A stretch of DNA of 37,514 bases from an uncultured Alphaproteobacteria bacterium (GCA_902567855.1 CACFOQ010000012.1:1-37514); one strand, 5' to 3'. Counted from the first letter of the stretch, positions 7,947-16,891 are shown. The notes: a model not told the origin generated them from the letters alone. Numbers and translations are program-made.

Positions 7947-9628
7947 GTTTTTTAGAAATTAAAAATTTAAATATTAGCTACTTAACCAGAAAAGAAAAAA
8001 TAGTAGCTAGCAAGAATGTAGAATTCTCTCTTGAAAGAGGAGAGATACTAGGAATTGTTGGCGAGTCTGGTTCAGGCAAGTCTACAATAGCAAATGCAAT
8101 AATAAATTTAATTGATCCACCAGGAGAAATCACTGAAGGATCAATAAAAATTGATAATGAGGAAATATGTAATAATGAAGAAATTATTCAAAAAGCTAGA
8201 GGAAAAAAAATTGGCTTTGTATTTCAAGACCCTCAAACATCACTTAATCCTTTGTTCAAAATTAAAGACCAATTAATAGAAACGATACAAACTCATTTAA
8301 AATTAAATTATGATCAAGCCTTACAGAGATCGATTCAACTATTAAATGAAGTAGGAATCGAGGATGCAGAAAAAAGAATTGAAGATTATCCTCATCAATT
8401 TAGTGGTGGTATGCGCCAAAGAGTGGTTATTGCTTTGGCAATAAGTTGTGAGCCAGATTTAATTATTGCAGATGAACCAACAACTGCACTTGATGTAAGT
8501 ATTCAATATCAAATTCTCCAACTACTTAAAGATTTGACAAAAAAAAGAAATCTTGGAGTGATTATTATCACCCATGATATGGGAGTAATTGCAGAAACTA
8601 CAAATAAAGTTATTATCATGAGAAATGGCGTTATTGTTGAGTATGGTTTAACCAAAGATGTTTTAACTAATCCAAAGTCTAATGAAGGAAAAAGTCTTAT
8701 CATTTCTGTTCCTCCAACAAATAAGAAAATTTCAAGATTTAAGTTAATCAATCCTGAAGGAGGAGAAATAACTAATGATTCCTTAAATCTTACAAATAGT
8801 ATTATTCAAAATTGGGGCAAAAGAGCTGTTACAAAAGATAAATTATTAGAAATAAAAAATTTAACTAAAATTTTTGATTCAGATTCTATTATAAAATCAA
8901 AAAAAGAAATTAACTCACTAAAAGCTCTAGATAATGTCTCTTTTAATATTTTTGAAGGAGAATCTTTTGGTTTAGTTGGAGAATCAGGTTCAGGAAAATC
9001 AACAATTGCAAAAATTATAACGAATCTTATTAAACCTAGTTCAGGTGAAGTTTTTTATGAAAATATTTCTTTAAATCAAAAAAATAATAATAAAATTAGA
9101 GGGCAAATCCAAATGATTTTTCAAGACCCTTACTCTTCTTTAAATCCAAGATTTAAGGTAAAAAAAATAATTGCAGAACCAATTAAATTTTTTCAAAAAA
9201 ATTTGGATAAAAAAACAATTGAAAATAATGTTAATGATTTAATTGATATCGTTGGAATGACTAGGCAATCATTAGATAGATATCCTCACGAATTTTCAGG
9301 AGGTCAAAGACAAAGAATTTCGATAGCTAGAGCATTAGCTACAAGACCGCGCTTACTTATTTGTGATGAACCAACGTCAGCTTTAGACGTAAGTATACAA
9401 GCACAAATTCTTAATCTTTTAAAAGATCTTCAAGAACAGCTAAATTTAACAATTTTATTTATAAGTCATGACTTGCCAGTAATTAGGCAAATGTGTGATA
9501 GGATTGCAGTTTTAAAAAATGGAAATTTATGTGAAATCGAAAATACAGAAATACTTTTTAATAATCCTAGTCATCAATATACTAAAGAATTAATCAATCT
9601 TATGCCTAAAATAGAAACAATTTTATAA
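7943..9628 (+). CDS. Fused double ATP-binding subunit of the peptide-type ABC importer (DppD-DppF fusion)
   Basis: A single 561-residue protein carries both ATPase domains, as in GsiA/YejF-type transporters. Domain 1 has Walker A GESGSGKS (40-47), signature FSGGMRQR (153-160) and Walker B IIADEP (D177, E178). Domain 2 has Walker A GESGSGKS (346-353), signature FSGGQRQR (451-458) and Walker B LICDEP (D475, E476). The oligopeptide-transporter C-terminal extension follows domain 1 (about 235-285). I chose the ATG at 7943, which overlaps the permease stop as ATGA and begins directly at the MSFLEIKNL strand; an upstream in-frame ATG at 7904 would add 13 residues read from permease sequence. It ends 4 bases from the oppositely transcribed kinase gene. 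Confidence 0.94.
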   Translation: MSFLEIKNLNISYLTRKEKIVASKNVEFSLERGEILGIVGESGSGKSTIANAIINLIDPPGEITEGSIKIDNEEICNNEEIIQKARGKKIGFVFQDPQTSLNPLFKIKDQLIETIQTHLKLNYDQALQRSIQLLNEVGIEDAEKRIEDYPHQFSGGMRQRVVIALAISCEPDLIIADEPTTALDVSIQYQILQLLKDLTKKRNLGVIIITHDMGVIAETTNKVIIMRNGVIVEYGLTKDVLTNPKSNEGKSLIISVPPTNKKISRFKLINPEGGEITNDSLNLTNSIIQNWGKRAVTKDKLLEIKNLTKIFDSDSIIKSKKEINSLKALDNVSFNIFEGESFGLVGESGSGKSTIAKIITNLIKPSSGEVFYENISLNQKNNNKIRGQIQMIFQDPYSSLNPRFKVKKIIAEPIKFFQKNLDKKTIENNVNDLIDIVGMTRQSLDRYPHEFSGGQRQRISIARALATRPRLLICDEPTSALDVSIQAQILNLLKDLQEQLNLTILFISHDLPVIRQMCDRIAVLKNGNLCEIENTEILFNNPSHQYTKELINLMPKIETIL

Positions 9629-9632
9629 ATTT

Positions 9633-11174
9633 CTAATTAATTTTTTCCCATATTGGTTTAACTCTATTTCTGCTATCTAAATAGATATCATATACATCGT
9701 CATAGATTTGAACTAAGTTATTATTATTTTTTTCCAATTTACCTAAAAAAGGATCTACCCAATCTTCTATACAAGAATTCCAATCTTTATATATTCCTAC
9801 TGCCATAGCTCCTATCATCGCAGCACCTGCAGCACCTGCCTCTTTTCTATTTGCTGTTCTTATTGAAACTTTTAAAACTGATGAAAAGATTTCTCTTAAT
9901 ACTTTAGATTGAGAGCCTCCTCCAGCAAGTCGAATTTCATTTGGTATTTTTCCTATTGCTGTATAACATTCACGGCTAGCAAAACATAATCCCTCAACAA
10001 ATGCTCGAACAATTTCTGGAAACTTATCATTTGATCGAAGACCAATTAAACTTGCTTTTGCTTTAGTATTAACAAAAGGACCTCTTTCACCTGCTTCAGA
10101 AATATATGGATGATAAATTAATTTACCTGGCTTTGCTTTTTTTAACCATTTATCAATTTTTTTAATAAATTCGTTATCATTAAGGTTCAAATCAAAGTCA
10201 TTAAAAATATCTTTTATTAGAAATTTTAACCAATCGATATTCAGAGTACCAGACATATTTGTTTGAAACTGTAAAGCTAAGTTCTCTATAGGTAAGAGCA
10301 TAACATATCCAGATTTTAAATTTGAGTTAGGCACAATATGAGAAATTTTTGTTGCTTTCATATGTCCTCCAGTTGTGCCTAAAATAGAATTTCCCACATC
10401 TTTATTTATATCTAATCCACCACTTCCTAAAAAAGTGCAAACAGCGTCTATATATCCTAAAGCAATAGGTGTTCCGGAGTTTAAACCAATTAAGTTTGCA
10501 ACTTTATCACTTAGAGGATGAGTAATTTTGCTTCCATCTATTATATCAGGTAATAGATTTTTTCTTTTAGATAGTCCTAAACCACCAATAACACTTTCAT
10601 CATATTGACGTGTTCTAAAATTTCCAAAAGTAAAACATGCTTCAGATGGATCTGTAGCCCTTACATTTGTTAGTTTAAAATATATCCAATCTTTACAGTG
10701 AAAAGCTGTACTTGATTGATCTAAAATTTCTGGATTATTTTTTTCCATATAAGATATTTGGCTACTTTGTTGACCAGCAAATATTCCAGTACCAGTTAGA
10801 TCAAATCTCAATTTTTCCGAATTTAATTTAGTTAGTTTTTTTGCAGTTTCTGAAGATCTTGAGTCTAACCAAAGCCAAGCATCGCATACTGCTTTACCTT
10901 TTTTATCTATTAACCATGTTCCATCCCCTTGTCCGGTAACTGAAATTATAGCTACCCTATCTTTAAAATTATTTATTCTATTTTTTAATTCTAAGATAAT
11001 TTTTGTACAATTTTTCCATGTAGTATCAAGAGACTGAGTAGCTTGACCACTTAGAGAAGTTTTGTATGTGTTGTTTATTGTAGAAGATGCAATTTCTTTA
11101 CCATTTAAAGTAAACGCTACTGCTTTTAATATCGAAGTGCCTGCATCTATTCCAATGATTATATCCTTAGCCAT
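9633..11174 (-). CDS. FGGY-family carbohydrate kinase, erythritol-kinase-like
   Basis: FGGY kinases phosphorylate sugars or polyols with ATP in the cytoplasm. The 513-residue protein starts with the phosphate-binding IGIDAGTS (7-14). It has TGQGDGTWL (80-88), DAWLWLDSR (98-106), ATDPSEACFTFGNF (173-186), a likely catalytic Asp in LGYIDAVCTFLG (D243), and a C-terminal ATP-site motif LAGGGSQSKVLREIF. TGQGDGTWL and the SEACFTFGNF block recall the EryA (erythritol kinase) branch more than xylulose or glycerol kinases; this is from memory of the family, without alignment. The genes that normally accompany eryA (dehydrogenases, isomerases) are absent. It is last in a three-gene minus-strand group, overlapping the aldolase gene by 8 bases, so the product may be the aldolase's substrate. 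Confidence 0.85.
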   Translation of the reverse strand: MAKDIIIGIDAGTSILKAVAFTLNGKEIASSTINNTYKTSLSGQATQSLDTTWKNCTKIILELKNRINNFKDRVAIISVTGQGDGTWLIDKKGKAVCDAWLWLDSRSSETAKKLTKLNSEKLRFDLTGTGIFAGQQSSQISYMEKNNPEILDQSSTAFHCKDWIYFKLTNVRATDPSEACFTFGNFRTRQYDESVIGGLGLSKRKNLLPDIIDGSKITHPLSDKVANLIGLNSGTPIALGYIDAVCTFLGSGGLDINKDVGNSILGTTGGHMKATKISHIVPNSNLKSGYVMLLPIENLALQFQTNMSGTLNIDWLKFLIKDIFNDFDLNLNDNEFIKKIDKWLKKAKPGKLIYHPYISEAGERGPFVNTKAKASLIGLRSNDKFPEIVRAFVEGLCFASRECYTAIGKIPNEIRLAGGGSQSKVLREIFSSVLKVSIRTANRKEAGAAGAAMIGAMAVGIYKDWNSCIEDWVDPFLGKLEKNNNNLVQIYDDVYDIYLDSRNRVKPIWEKIN

Positions 11175-11862
11175 TTTTGGGTCTAGCTATATCTTCTGAG
11201 CCTTCTGGCTCAGGTCCTTTGCCATAACTCATTCTTTCCATTTGTTTTACAACTTTTTCCATCTCTTTTTCAGATAATATTTGAGTATTTCCTATTGATA
11301 ATGCCTTAATATAGATTTTTGACATAGCCTCTACTTCACTACCAAGCCACAAAGCTTCTTTGAAAGTTTTGCCCAAACATATCATTCCATGATGTCCTAG
11401 AAGGCAAGCTAATCTATCTTTCAAAGCAATTAGTGCATTATCAGATAATTCTTGAGATCCAAAAGTTGCATATTTTGCACACCGAATATTATTTCCTCCT
11501 GCAAGACCAATAATATAATGAAAAGCAGGAATATCTTTATTATGACAAGATAAAGCTGTGGCATTAATAGAATGACAATGCAAAACAACATTTATATCTT
11601 TTCTTTCTTTTAGTATATCTCTATGGAATCTCCATTCAGAAGAAGGTTGTTTTCCTATAAATTTTCCTTCCCAATCCATTTCAACAATATCTTCAGGTTT
11701 CATTTCATTGTAAGGCATAGAAGAAGGGGTAATTAAAAAACCATTATTAAATCTCATCGATAGATTGCCAGATGTTCCTTGGTTTATATCTCTCGTCTCC
11801 ATTTCTAAGCAGGTTTTTATCATTTGTTCACTTAACTCTAATTTAGATAATTCTAATTTCAC
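11167..11862 (-). CDS. Class II aldolase, FucA-like (sugar-phosphate aldolase)
   Basis: These zinc enzymes split a ketose-1-phosphate into DHAP and an aldehyde. The 231-residue protein has GTSGNLSMR (29-37) and TPSSMPY (45-51) for phosphate binding. SSEWRFH (74-80) carries the catalytic Glu E76, as in FucA E73. The zinc ligands are HCH (H95, H97) and the His before Gly in LGHHG (H158). SSEW, rather than the SSDTPTH of L-ribulose-5-phosphate 4-epimerases, argues for aldolase over AraD. The start is GTG, supported by an AAAGGAA Shine-Dalgarno at about 11870-11876 and an N-terminus of normal length. It sits between the M24 peptidase and the kinase genes. Fuculose, rhamnulose or tetrulose phosphates are all possible substrates. 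Confidence 0.85.
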   Translation of the reverse strand: MKLELSKLELSEQMIKTCLEMETRDINQGTSGNLSMRFNNGFLITPSSMPYNEMKPEDIVEMDWEGKFIGKQPSSEWRFHRDILKERKDINVVLHCHSINATALSCHNKDIPAFHYIIGLAGGNNIRCAKYATFGSQELSDNALIALKDRLACLLGHHGMICLGKTFKEALWLGSEVEAMSKIYIKALSIGNTQILSEKEMEKVVKQMERMSYGKGPEPEGSEDIARPKNG

Positions 11863-11885
11863 AATAAAATTCCTTTCATTTTATC

Positions 11886-13043
11886 TTAATCTATAATTGG
11901 TATTCTTTCTGGTGTTCTGGATGTTAATAATTCAAAACCATTATTAGTAACTAATATATTTTCTTCGTGAACAATCATTTTGCTAGGAATATATTCAAAA
12001 CATGGTTCAATTGTAATAATCATATTTTCTCTCAATATGGTTTTATCATCAGAATGTATACTTGGAGGCTCAGTTACTTGCAATCCCAAACCATGACCCA
12101 TTCTACCCACACTATTTGATTTTAATCCTGATTTTCTTAAAATTTCCATCATAGCATTACTTATATCGGAGCAAGAAAATCCAGGTTTTATTTTTTGTAA
12201 TCCTGCTTCGGTAGCTTCCCACAAAACTTTATAAGCATCTTGAGATTCTTTACTTATTTTTCCAAAACCAAAATTACGATCAAAATCACAAAAATATCCA
12301 TCAAAAGTACTCCCTGTATCGATTATTAATATGTCTCCTTCTTCAACTTTTTTATTAGATGGGCTAGAGATTATTTGATCATATCCTCCTTTATCTGATG
12401 CACAGGAAATATATAAAGTATGTTCAGCACCATTTTCAATAAGTTCTTTTTTAAAGATATTACATATTTCAATTTCTGACATTCCTATATTAAGTTTTTT
12501 TGGCAAATTATCAAAAACATTACTGGTTAGTGAGATTATTTTCTTTATTTTTTTAATTTCATTATGAGATTTAATCATTCTTAATTCCCAAATAATTTTA
12601 CTGGCATTAATAAATTCTATTTTTGATAGATCTGTTCTTAACATATCGAAATCATTAATACTCATTCTCAAATGACTTTCATGACCTAGTTCGCAACCTA
12701 CGACCCCATTATTTGGAAGCAAATTTAAAATAGTATCTTTCAATAAAGTTATTCCCTCATCTTTTGGATTAGGTGAGGACCAAGTTTTAATATTTTTTAA
12801 CCACGTTTTTTCTAAAGCCGTTTGACCAATAGAGGGAACTAAAGCAATTGGATCAGAGTTTTGAGGAATTAATAAAAACCAAGGTCTAGTTGGACTTTCC
12901 CAAAAATAAGAATCTAATCCAGAGAAATAACGAAAATTATGTGGAGTGGTTAACAATAATATATCTATATTATTTTTTTCCATTAGTTCACGAGCTCTTT
13001 TTACCCGGATTTCAAATTCTAAATTATCAAAACCTTTAGTCAT
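11886..13043 (-). CDS. M24-family metallopeptidase (Xaa-Pro dipeptidase / creatinase-type)
   Basis: This is a cytoplasmic 'pita-bread' hydrolase of 385 residues. The N-terminal creatinase-like domain (about 1-150, with PHNFRYFSGLDSYFW) precedes the catalytic domain. All five dinuclear-metal ligands are present: D242 in IIDTGSTFDGY, D253 in CDFDR, H317 in GHGLGLQVTEPP, E346 in ITIEPC and E360 in VHEEN. Intact ligands favour a real peptidase over creatinase, which lacks metal. The family also includes ectoine hydrolase and other amidases, so the substrate is uncertain. It heads the minus-strand group with the aldolase and kinase and faces the importer operon across a convergent junction. It may process an imported peptide or amide; that link is inferred from position only. 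Confidence 0.88.
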   Translation of the reverse strand: MTKGFDNLEFEIRVKRARELMEKNNIDILLLTTPHNFRYFSGLDSYFWESPTRPWFLLIPQNSDPIALVPSIGQTALEKTWLKNIKTWSSPNPKDEGITLLKDTILNLLPNNGVVGCELGHESHLRMSINDFDMLRTDLSKIEFINASKIIWELRMIKSHNEIKKIKKIISLTSNVFDNLPKKLNIGMSEIEICNIFKKELIENGAEHTLYISCASDKGGYDQIISSPSNKKVEEGDILIIDTGSTFDGYFCDFDRNFGFGKISKESQDAYKVLWEATEAGLQKIKPGFSCSDISNAMMEILRKSGLKSNSVGRMGHGLGLQVTEPPSIHSDDKTILRENMIITIEPCFEYIPSKMIVHEENILVTNNGFELLTSRTPERIPIID

Positions 13044-13053
13044 ATACTAAGTT

Positions 13054-13075
13054 CATATAGTAATTATATTATATG
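13054..13075. repeat. 22-bp imperfect palindrome, possible operator
   Basis: In the 98-base divergent gap between the M24 peptidase and the YqaA-like gene, 13054-13075 can pair as a 9-bp arm (one G-T) around a 4-base centre. It begins 11 bases upstream of the peptidase ATG and contains a TATAAT hexamer on the minus strand. The position suits an operator over a promoter for the peptidase-aldolase-kinase group. AT-rich palindromes also arise by chance, so this is weak. Confidence 0.25.
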
Positions 13076-13141
13076 AAAAGAGCCTATTTTTAAAAATCAT
13101 TATTGGGCAAATTAAATATTTTAGTCTAATAAATATAGTTT

Positions 13142-13576
13142 GTGATTTACCTTACTTTATTGGCCGTAAGTTTTATGGTTGCAACTATAATTCCATTTGG
13201 CTCAGAACTATATTTTGCCTCTCTCTTGTCTCTTGATAAATATAATAACTTATTACTACTTATCTCAGCTTCTATAGGTAATATTCTTGGATCAGTATTT
13301 AATTGGCTATGTGGATATTATGTAAATTATTTTATTAAAAAACCTTGGTTTCCAATTAAGAAAAATAAAATTCAAAAAGGAACAGAACTTTTTAACAAAT
13401 ATGGTAAATGGTCATTATTATTGTCCTGGGTTCCGTTTATAGGTGATCCCATAACTTTTGCAGCAGGTATATTAAGATATTCATTTCTTCCATTCTTGAT
13501 TTTGGTATCTATTGGAAAAGTAGGTCGATATTTGGTAATATATTTTTCTATATTATGGGCAATTAATATATTTTAA
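13142..13576 (+). CDS. YqaA-like membrane protein (VTT/SNARE-associated domain)
   Basis: This small integral-membrane protein belongs to the YqaA branch of the DedA/VTT superfamily, whose members are linked to lipid or small-molecule transport; no biochemical role can be given. Its 144 residues have an N-terminal hydrophobic helix ending in PFGSELYFASLL, the family motif region ASIGNILGSVFNWLCGYY, an amphipathic NKIQKGTELFNKYGKWSLLLSWVPFIGDP, and a C-terminal helix. The start is GTG at 13142: an in-frame stop lies just upstream, and the next ATG at 13175 would remove part of the first helix. It precedes rmuC by 24 bases, so they are probably co-transcribed. Confidence 0.82.
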   Translation: MIYLTLLAVSFMVATIIPFGSELYFASLLSLDKYNNLLLLISASIGNILGSVFNWLCGYYVNYFIKKPWFPIKKNKIQKGTELFNKYGKWSLLLSWVPFIGDPITFAAGILRYSFLPFLILVSIGKVGRYLVIYFSILWAINIF

Positions 13577-13600
13577 TTTATTATTAATTTATTTTTATTT

Positions 13601-14545
13601 ATGGAAACTAGCAATCAAATTATTTTTTTCTTATTTGGATTTTTTTTTGGCTCAGCTGCTATTATTTTATTGTACACAATTTTAACTTCTTCAAAGAAAA
13701 AAAACGAAGAAAAGGATGATGATTTACTTTCCTTAAAAAACCACATGCAGTCTATTCAACAATCATTACAAAACTTTAATCTTGCTCAAGATCGCATTGA
13801 AAATACTCTAATTAGAGGAGGAGCCCAACAACAAGGTCCATGGGGAGAATTTGTTTTAAAGAATATATTAGATAGCGTTGGTCTTAGGGAAGGAGAAGAA
13901 TATGAAACACAGAAAGCATATACAGATTCTGAGGGAAATCTTCAAAAACCAGATGTAGTTGTTCATATGCCAGGAAATAGAGATATTATTATTGACTCAA
14001 AAGTTTCACTAAACTCTTGGCACGATTATGCAAATACCAAGAATGAAACAGAAAAAAAACTTTATCTTAAAAAATTTTTAGAGTCAGTTAAAACATTTGT
14101 GCGAGATTTGACTAAAGATAATTACTCAAATTTGTATGAAATAAATACTGTTGATAGTGTGCTTATGTTTATTCCTACTGAGCCAGCTCTGTTGTCTTTG
14201 TATAGTGAAGGAGTTAAGATAATTGAAGATGCTTGGAAAAAGAAAATTATTATTGTTGGCCCTTCTACCCTCCCTTTTTTATTAAAAGCTGTAGAAAATA
14301 TGTGGCGTGTAGATAAACAAACTAAAACTATTAAAGATATAGCAGGTTCTGCTACAGAAATTTATGATAAGACAGTTAATGTTTATGAATCTTTTATTCA
14401 AGCTAATCAATCTATTGAAAAAGCAAAAATTAAAATGGATGAAGCAAAACAAAGATTGCAAGATGGGCCTGGAAGCTTAACTAAAAAAGTTGAAAAGATG
14501 AAAAAATTAGGACGTCTAAGCACAAAAAAAACAGTTGCCAGATGA
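13601..14545 (+). CDS. rmuC: RmuC-family DNA recombination protein, short form
   Basis: RmuC limits inversions at short inverted repeats and is related to restriction-type nuclease folds. The 314-residue protein has an N-terminal membrane anchor (about 8-30), a short charged coiled-coil region (33-68), and the RmuC domain. The domain starts at GGAQQQGPWGEFVLKNILD and includes QKPDVVVHMP and the core DIIIDSKVSLNSW with nuclease-like Asp and Lys. It ends with a helical segment and a basic tail. E. coli RmuC has about 475 residues; the difference is mainly the long coiled coil, which is reduced here. It lies between the YqaA-like gene and yajQ on one strand. Confidence 0.92.
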   Translation: METSNQIIFFLFGFFFGSAAIILLYTILTSSKKKNEEKDDDLLSLKNHMQSIQQSLQNFNLAQDRIENTLIRGGAQQQGPWGEFVLKNILDSVGLREGEEYETQKAYTDSEGNLQKPDVVVHMPGNRDIIIDSKVSLNSWHDYANTKNETEKKLYLKKFLESVKTFVRDLTKDNYSNLYEINTVDSVLMFIPTEPALLSLYSEGVKIIEDAWKKKIIIVGPSTLPFLLKAVENMWRVDKQTKTIKDIAGSATEIYDKTVNVYESFIQANQSIEKAKIKMDEAKQRLQDGPGSLTKKVEKMKKLGRLSTKKTVAR

Positions 14546-14584
14546 TTTGGAGGATGACATAAATTAATATAACTTCTTTAATTT

Positions 14585-15070
14585 ATGCCAAGCTTTGATG
14601 TAGTAAATAGATTAGATTTTCAAGAAATTGATAATGCTATAGGAAATGCTATTCGTGAAATTACTAACCGCTATGATTTTAAAGGATCTGACACAACCAT
14701 AGAACGTAAAGAGAATGATTTAATTGTTACTACAGATGATGAACTAAAAGTTAATCAAGTTCATGATTTAATTATTACACATCTAGTTCGAAGAAAGGTT
14801 GATCCTTTATGTATAAGTAAATCTAGTTTAGAAAAAGCTGGGGGTAATAAAGTAAGGCAATCCTATAAATTTGTTGATGGTATAGAACAAACTATTGCAA
14901 AAAAAATTACTGCAGATGTAAAAAGTTCAAAAATTAAAGTACAAATTAAAATAAATGGTAATGAATTACGCGTAGATGGCAAAAAGAAAGATGATCTTCA
15001 ATCTGTTATGAAAATGATCGAAGAATCTAATGTCGGTATTCCTATACAGTTTGTAAATTTTAGAGATTAA
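14585..15070 (+). CDS. yajQ: YajQ family nucleotide-binding protein
   Basis: YajQ proteins are small cytoplasmic proteins with two ferredoxin-like domains; some bind cyclic-di-GMP and act with transcription regulators. The 161 residues match the family end to end: MPSFDVVNRLDFQEIDNA at the N-terminus, EITNRYDFKGSDTTIE, HLVRRKVD, the repeat-like IKVQIKINGNELRVDGKKKDDLQ, and the C-terminal PIQFVNFRD. Length is normal. The gap after rmuC is 39 bases, and the LysE-like exporter gene starts 6 bases after its stop, so the three may share a transcript. Confidence 0.96.
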   Translation: MPSFDVVNRLDFQEIDNAIGNAIREITNRYDFKGSDTTIERKENDLIVTTDDELKVNQVHDLIITHLVRRKVDPLCISKSSLEKAGGNKVRQSYKFVDGIEQTIAKKITADVKSSKIKVQIKINGNELRVDGKKKDDLQSVMKMIEESNVGIPIQFVNFRD

Positions 15071-15076
15071 TAATTT

Positions 15077-15685
15077 ATGATAACCTGGGAGCTAATTGTT
15101 GCAATAAGTGCATATAATTTTGTAATGTATGCAACTCCCGGACCTAATAATAGTATTTTAACCACCTCTGGAATTAAATTTGGATTTTTTAGATCTATCC
15201 CTAATATATTGGGCATACCTACTGGTCATGGTATACAATTGGCTCTTGTATGTTTGGGATTAGGGAGTTTGTTTACATCCTTTCCGATTTTACTTGATAT
15301 TTTGCGCTATGTTGGTTCTGCATATATTTTATATTTAGCATATAAAATGTTTGGATCTTTAAATGTTGCTTCAAATGAAGAAAAATCAAGACCCTTAAAA
15401 TATTATGAAGCAATATTATTTCAATTTGTTAATCCTAAGGCTTGGGTAATCTGCATAACAGCGGTATCTTTATTTTATCCAGAAAAAGAAAATCTAATCT
15501 TTGGAACTCTTTTCATGGTTATAATGTCAACCATCATTAATATACCTTCAATAAGTATTTGGGCTTTTGGAGGAAGTGTTATTCGATTATATTTAACTAA
15601 TAGCAAATTGAAAAAAATAATTGAATTTTTATTAGCTTTATTACTAATAGGTACTGCTATTTCTGTTTTTATATATAAAATTTAA
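15077..15685 (+). CDS. LysE/RhtB-family amino-acid exporter
   Basis: This inner-membrane exporter has 202 residues and about six hydrophobic segments. The family hallmark ATPGPNNSILTTSG lies near residue 19, followed by GIPTGHGIQLALVCLGLGSL, a segment ending YLAYKMF, FVNPKAWVICI near residue 113, and a C-terminal LLIGTAISVF helix. Substrates in the family include lysine, threonine, homoserine lactone and cysteine, and cannot be told apart here. It follows yajQ closely. Its TAA overlaps the oppositely oriented GST stop through a shared TTAA at 15682-15685. Confidence 0.9.
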   Translation: MITWELIVAISAYNFVMYATPGPNNSILTTSGIKFGFFRSIPNILGIPTGHGIQLALVCLGLGSLFTSFPILLDILRYVGSAYILYLAYKMFGSLNVASNEEKSRPLKYYEAILFQFVNPKAWVICITAVSLFYPEKENLIFGTLFMVIMSTIINIPSISIWAFGGSVIRLYLTNSKLKKIIEFLLALLLIGTAISVFIYKI

Positions 15686-16305
15686 GGCTGAGGAATTTCT
15701 TTATCCTCTTTACCCAGATGATAACCTTTTATAACAGCTGTTCTTTTGGCAATTATTTTATACCATCTAAGGATATTATTATATTTTTTTAAATTAGTTT
15801 GATGAATTTCAAATCTAGCTATCCATGGCCAAGTTGCAATATCTGCTATAGAATATTCAATTCCAAGAAATTCATTTTCTTCTAAACGTTTATCAAGTGT
15901 ATCATAAACTCTTTTGACATAATCTTTATATTTTTTTTCTGCAAAAAGACTTTGGCCCTTATGATAATAAAGAAATTGGTGGGCCTGCCCTAAAAAAGGA
16001 CCTACCTGGGAAATTTGATAAAAAAACCATTGCATTATTTCCCAATAATATTTTTTAGAACAAAATTTATTATTTTTATTAGATAAATAAAGCATAATTG
16101 CACCTGTTTCAAAAATACTTTCTCCATTTTTTTTATCAACAATAGCTGGAATTTTATTACTAGGAGAAATTTTAGAAAAATTATTATTGAATTGCTCATT
16201 ATTATTAATATCTATTAAATGAACTTTATAAGGAATTTTTAATTCCTCGAGTAATATACTTATTTTACGACCATTAGGAGTAGGCCATGTGTAAAGATCA
16301 ATCAT
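15682..16305 (-). CDS. Glutathione S-transferase-like protein, YfcG/YghU type
   Basis: This cytosolic thioredoxin-fold protein of 207 residues probably has disulfide-bond reductase or glutathione-conjugating activity. The N-terminal domain begins IDLYTWPTPNGRKISILLEEL, the Nu-class pattern in which Thr/Asn rather than Tyr or Cys contacts glutathione. It continues with SPSNKIPAIVD and GESIFETGAIMLYL, the glutathione gamma-glutamyl binding turn. The helical C-terminal domain holds a conserved YSIADIATWPW. It is a single minus-strand gene, divergent from the TPR gene with a 49-base gap that must contain both promoters. Confidence 0.92.
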   Translation of the reverse strand: MIDLYTWPTPNGRKISILLEELKIPYKVHLIDINNNEQFNNNFSKISPSNKIPAIVDKKNGESIFETGAIMLYLSNKNNKFCSKKYYWEIMQWFFYQISQVGPFLGQAHQFLYYHKGQSLFAEKKYKDYVKRVYDTLDKRLEENEFLGIEYSIADIATWPWIARFEIHQTNLKKYNNILRWYKIIAKRTAVIKGYHLGKEDKEIPQP

Positions 16306-16354
16306 ATTTCAATTTATTGCGTTTTAAAATAAATTATTCTACCATATATTTTTA

Positions 16355-16891
16355 ATGTTGAGAATTTTAATTATTATAATGTTTTTTTGCTTAAGCGTAA
16401 AAGCAGATCAATACGACCAAAGGTTAGAAAATTTATTTTCACAATTACTCATCACAGAAAATGAAACAAAAATAAAAACAATTAAACTAAAAATTTGGGA
16501 TATATGGCATGAAACTAACGACCCTAAAATAAATGCTGATTTTTTTCGTGGTATTGGATTAATGCATAATGGTAATTTAAAAGAATCAATAAAATTTTTT
16601 TCAAAAGTGATTAAAAAGAACCCTAATTTTGCTGAAGCATGGAATAAGAGAGCAACAGTTTTTTATATGTTGGGAGAATATGATAAATCAATGACTGATA
16701 TAAATACCACATTAAAATTAGAACCACGCCATTTTGGAGCTATGGACGGTATGATATTAATTTTTCTTCAAAAAGGAAAAGTCGATCAAGCTGTTAAGAT
16801 TTATGATGAAATTATTAAAATTTTTCCAAAAAGTAAATCTACTTTGAAAGCAAAACAAAAATTACTAAATTATAATAACAATTCAGCTTAA
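16355..16891 (+). CDS. Secreted TPR-repeat protein (alphaproteobacterial family)
   Basis: This 178-residue protein has a signal peptide (hydrophobic residues 2-15, cleavage probably near VKA, about residue 17), so it is likely periplasmic. The mature part contains a helix with KLKIWDIWHETNDP, then about three tetratricopeptide repeats (roughly 66-165). One includes FAEAWNKRATVFYMLGEYDKS and a following LEPRHFGAMDG. The 'EAWNKRATVLY' and 'LEPRHFGA' blocks recur in short TPR proteins across alphaproteobacteria, whose function is unknown to me; TPRs normally bind partner proteins. The stop shares TTAA at 16888-16891 with the convergent AEC gene. Confidence 0.85.
   Translation: MLRILIIIMFFCLSVKADQYDQRLENLFSQLLITENETKIKTIKLKIWDIWHETNDPKINADFFRGIGLMHNGNLKESIKFFSKVIKKNPNFAEAWNKRATVFYMLGEYDKSMTDINTTLKLEPRHFGAMDGMILIFLQKGKVDQAVKIYDEIIKIFPKSKSTLKAKQKLLNYNNNSA

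Noticed and set aside
14549-14562. GGAGG directly followed by ATG ACA TAA between rmuC and yajQ, a possible mini-ORF.
   Set aside because: Spacing between GGAGG and ATG is zero and the frame is two codons long, so it is more likely a chance sequence.
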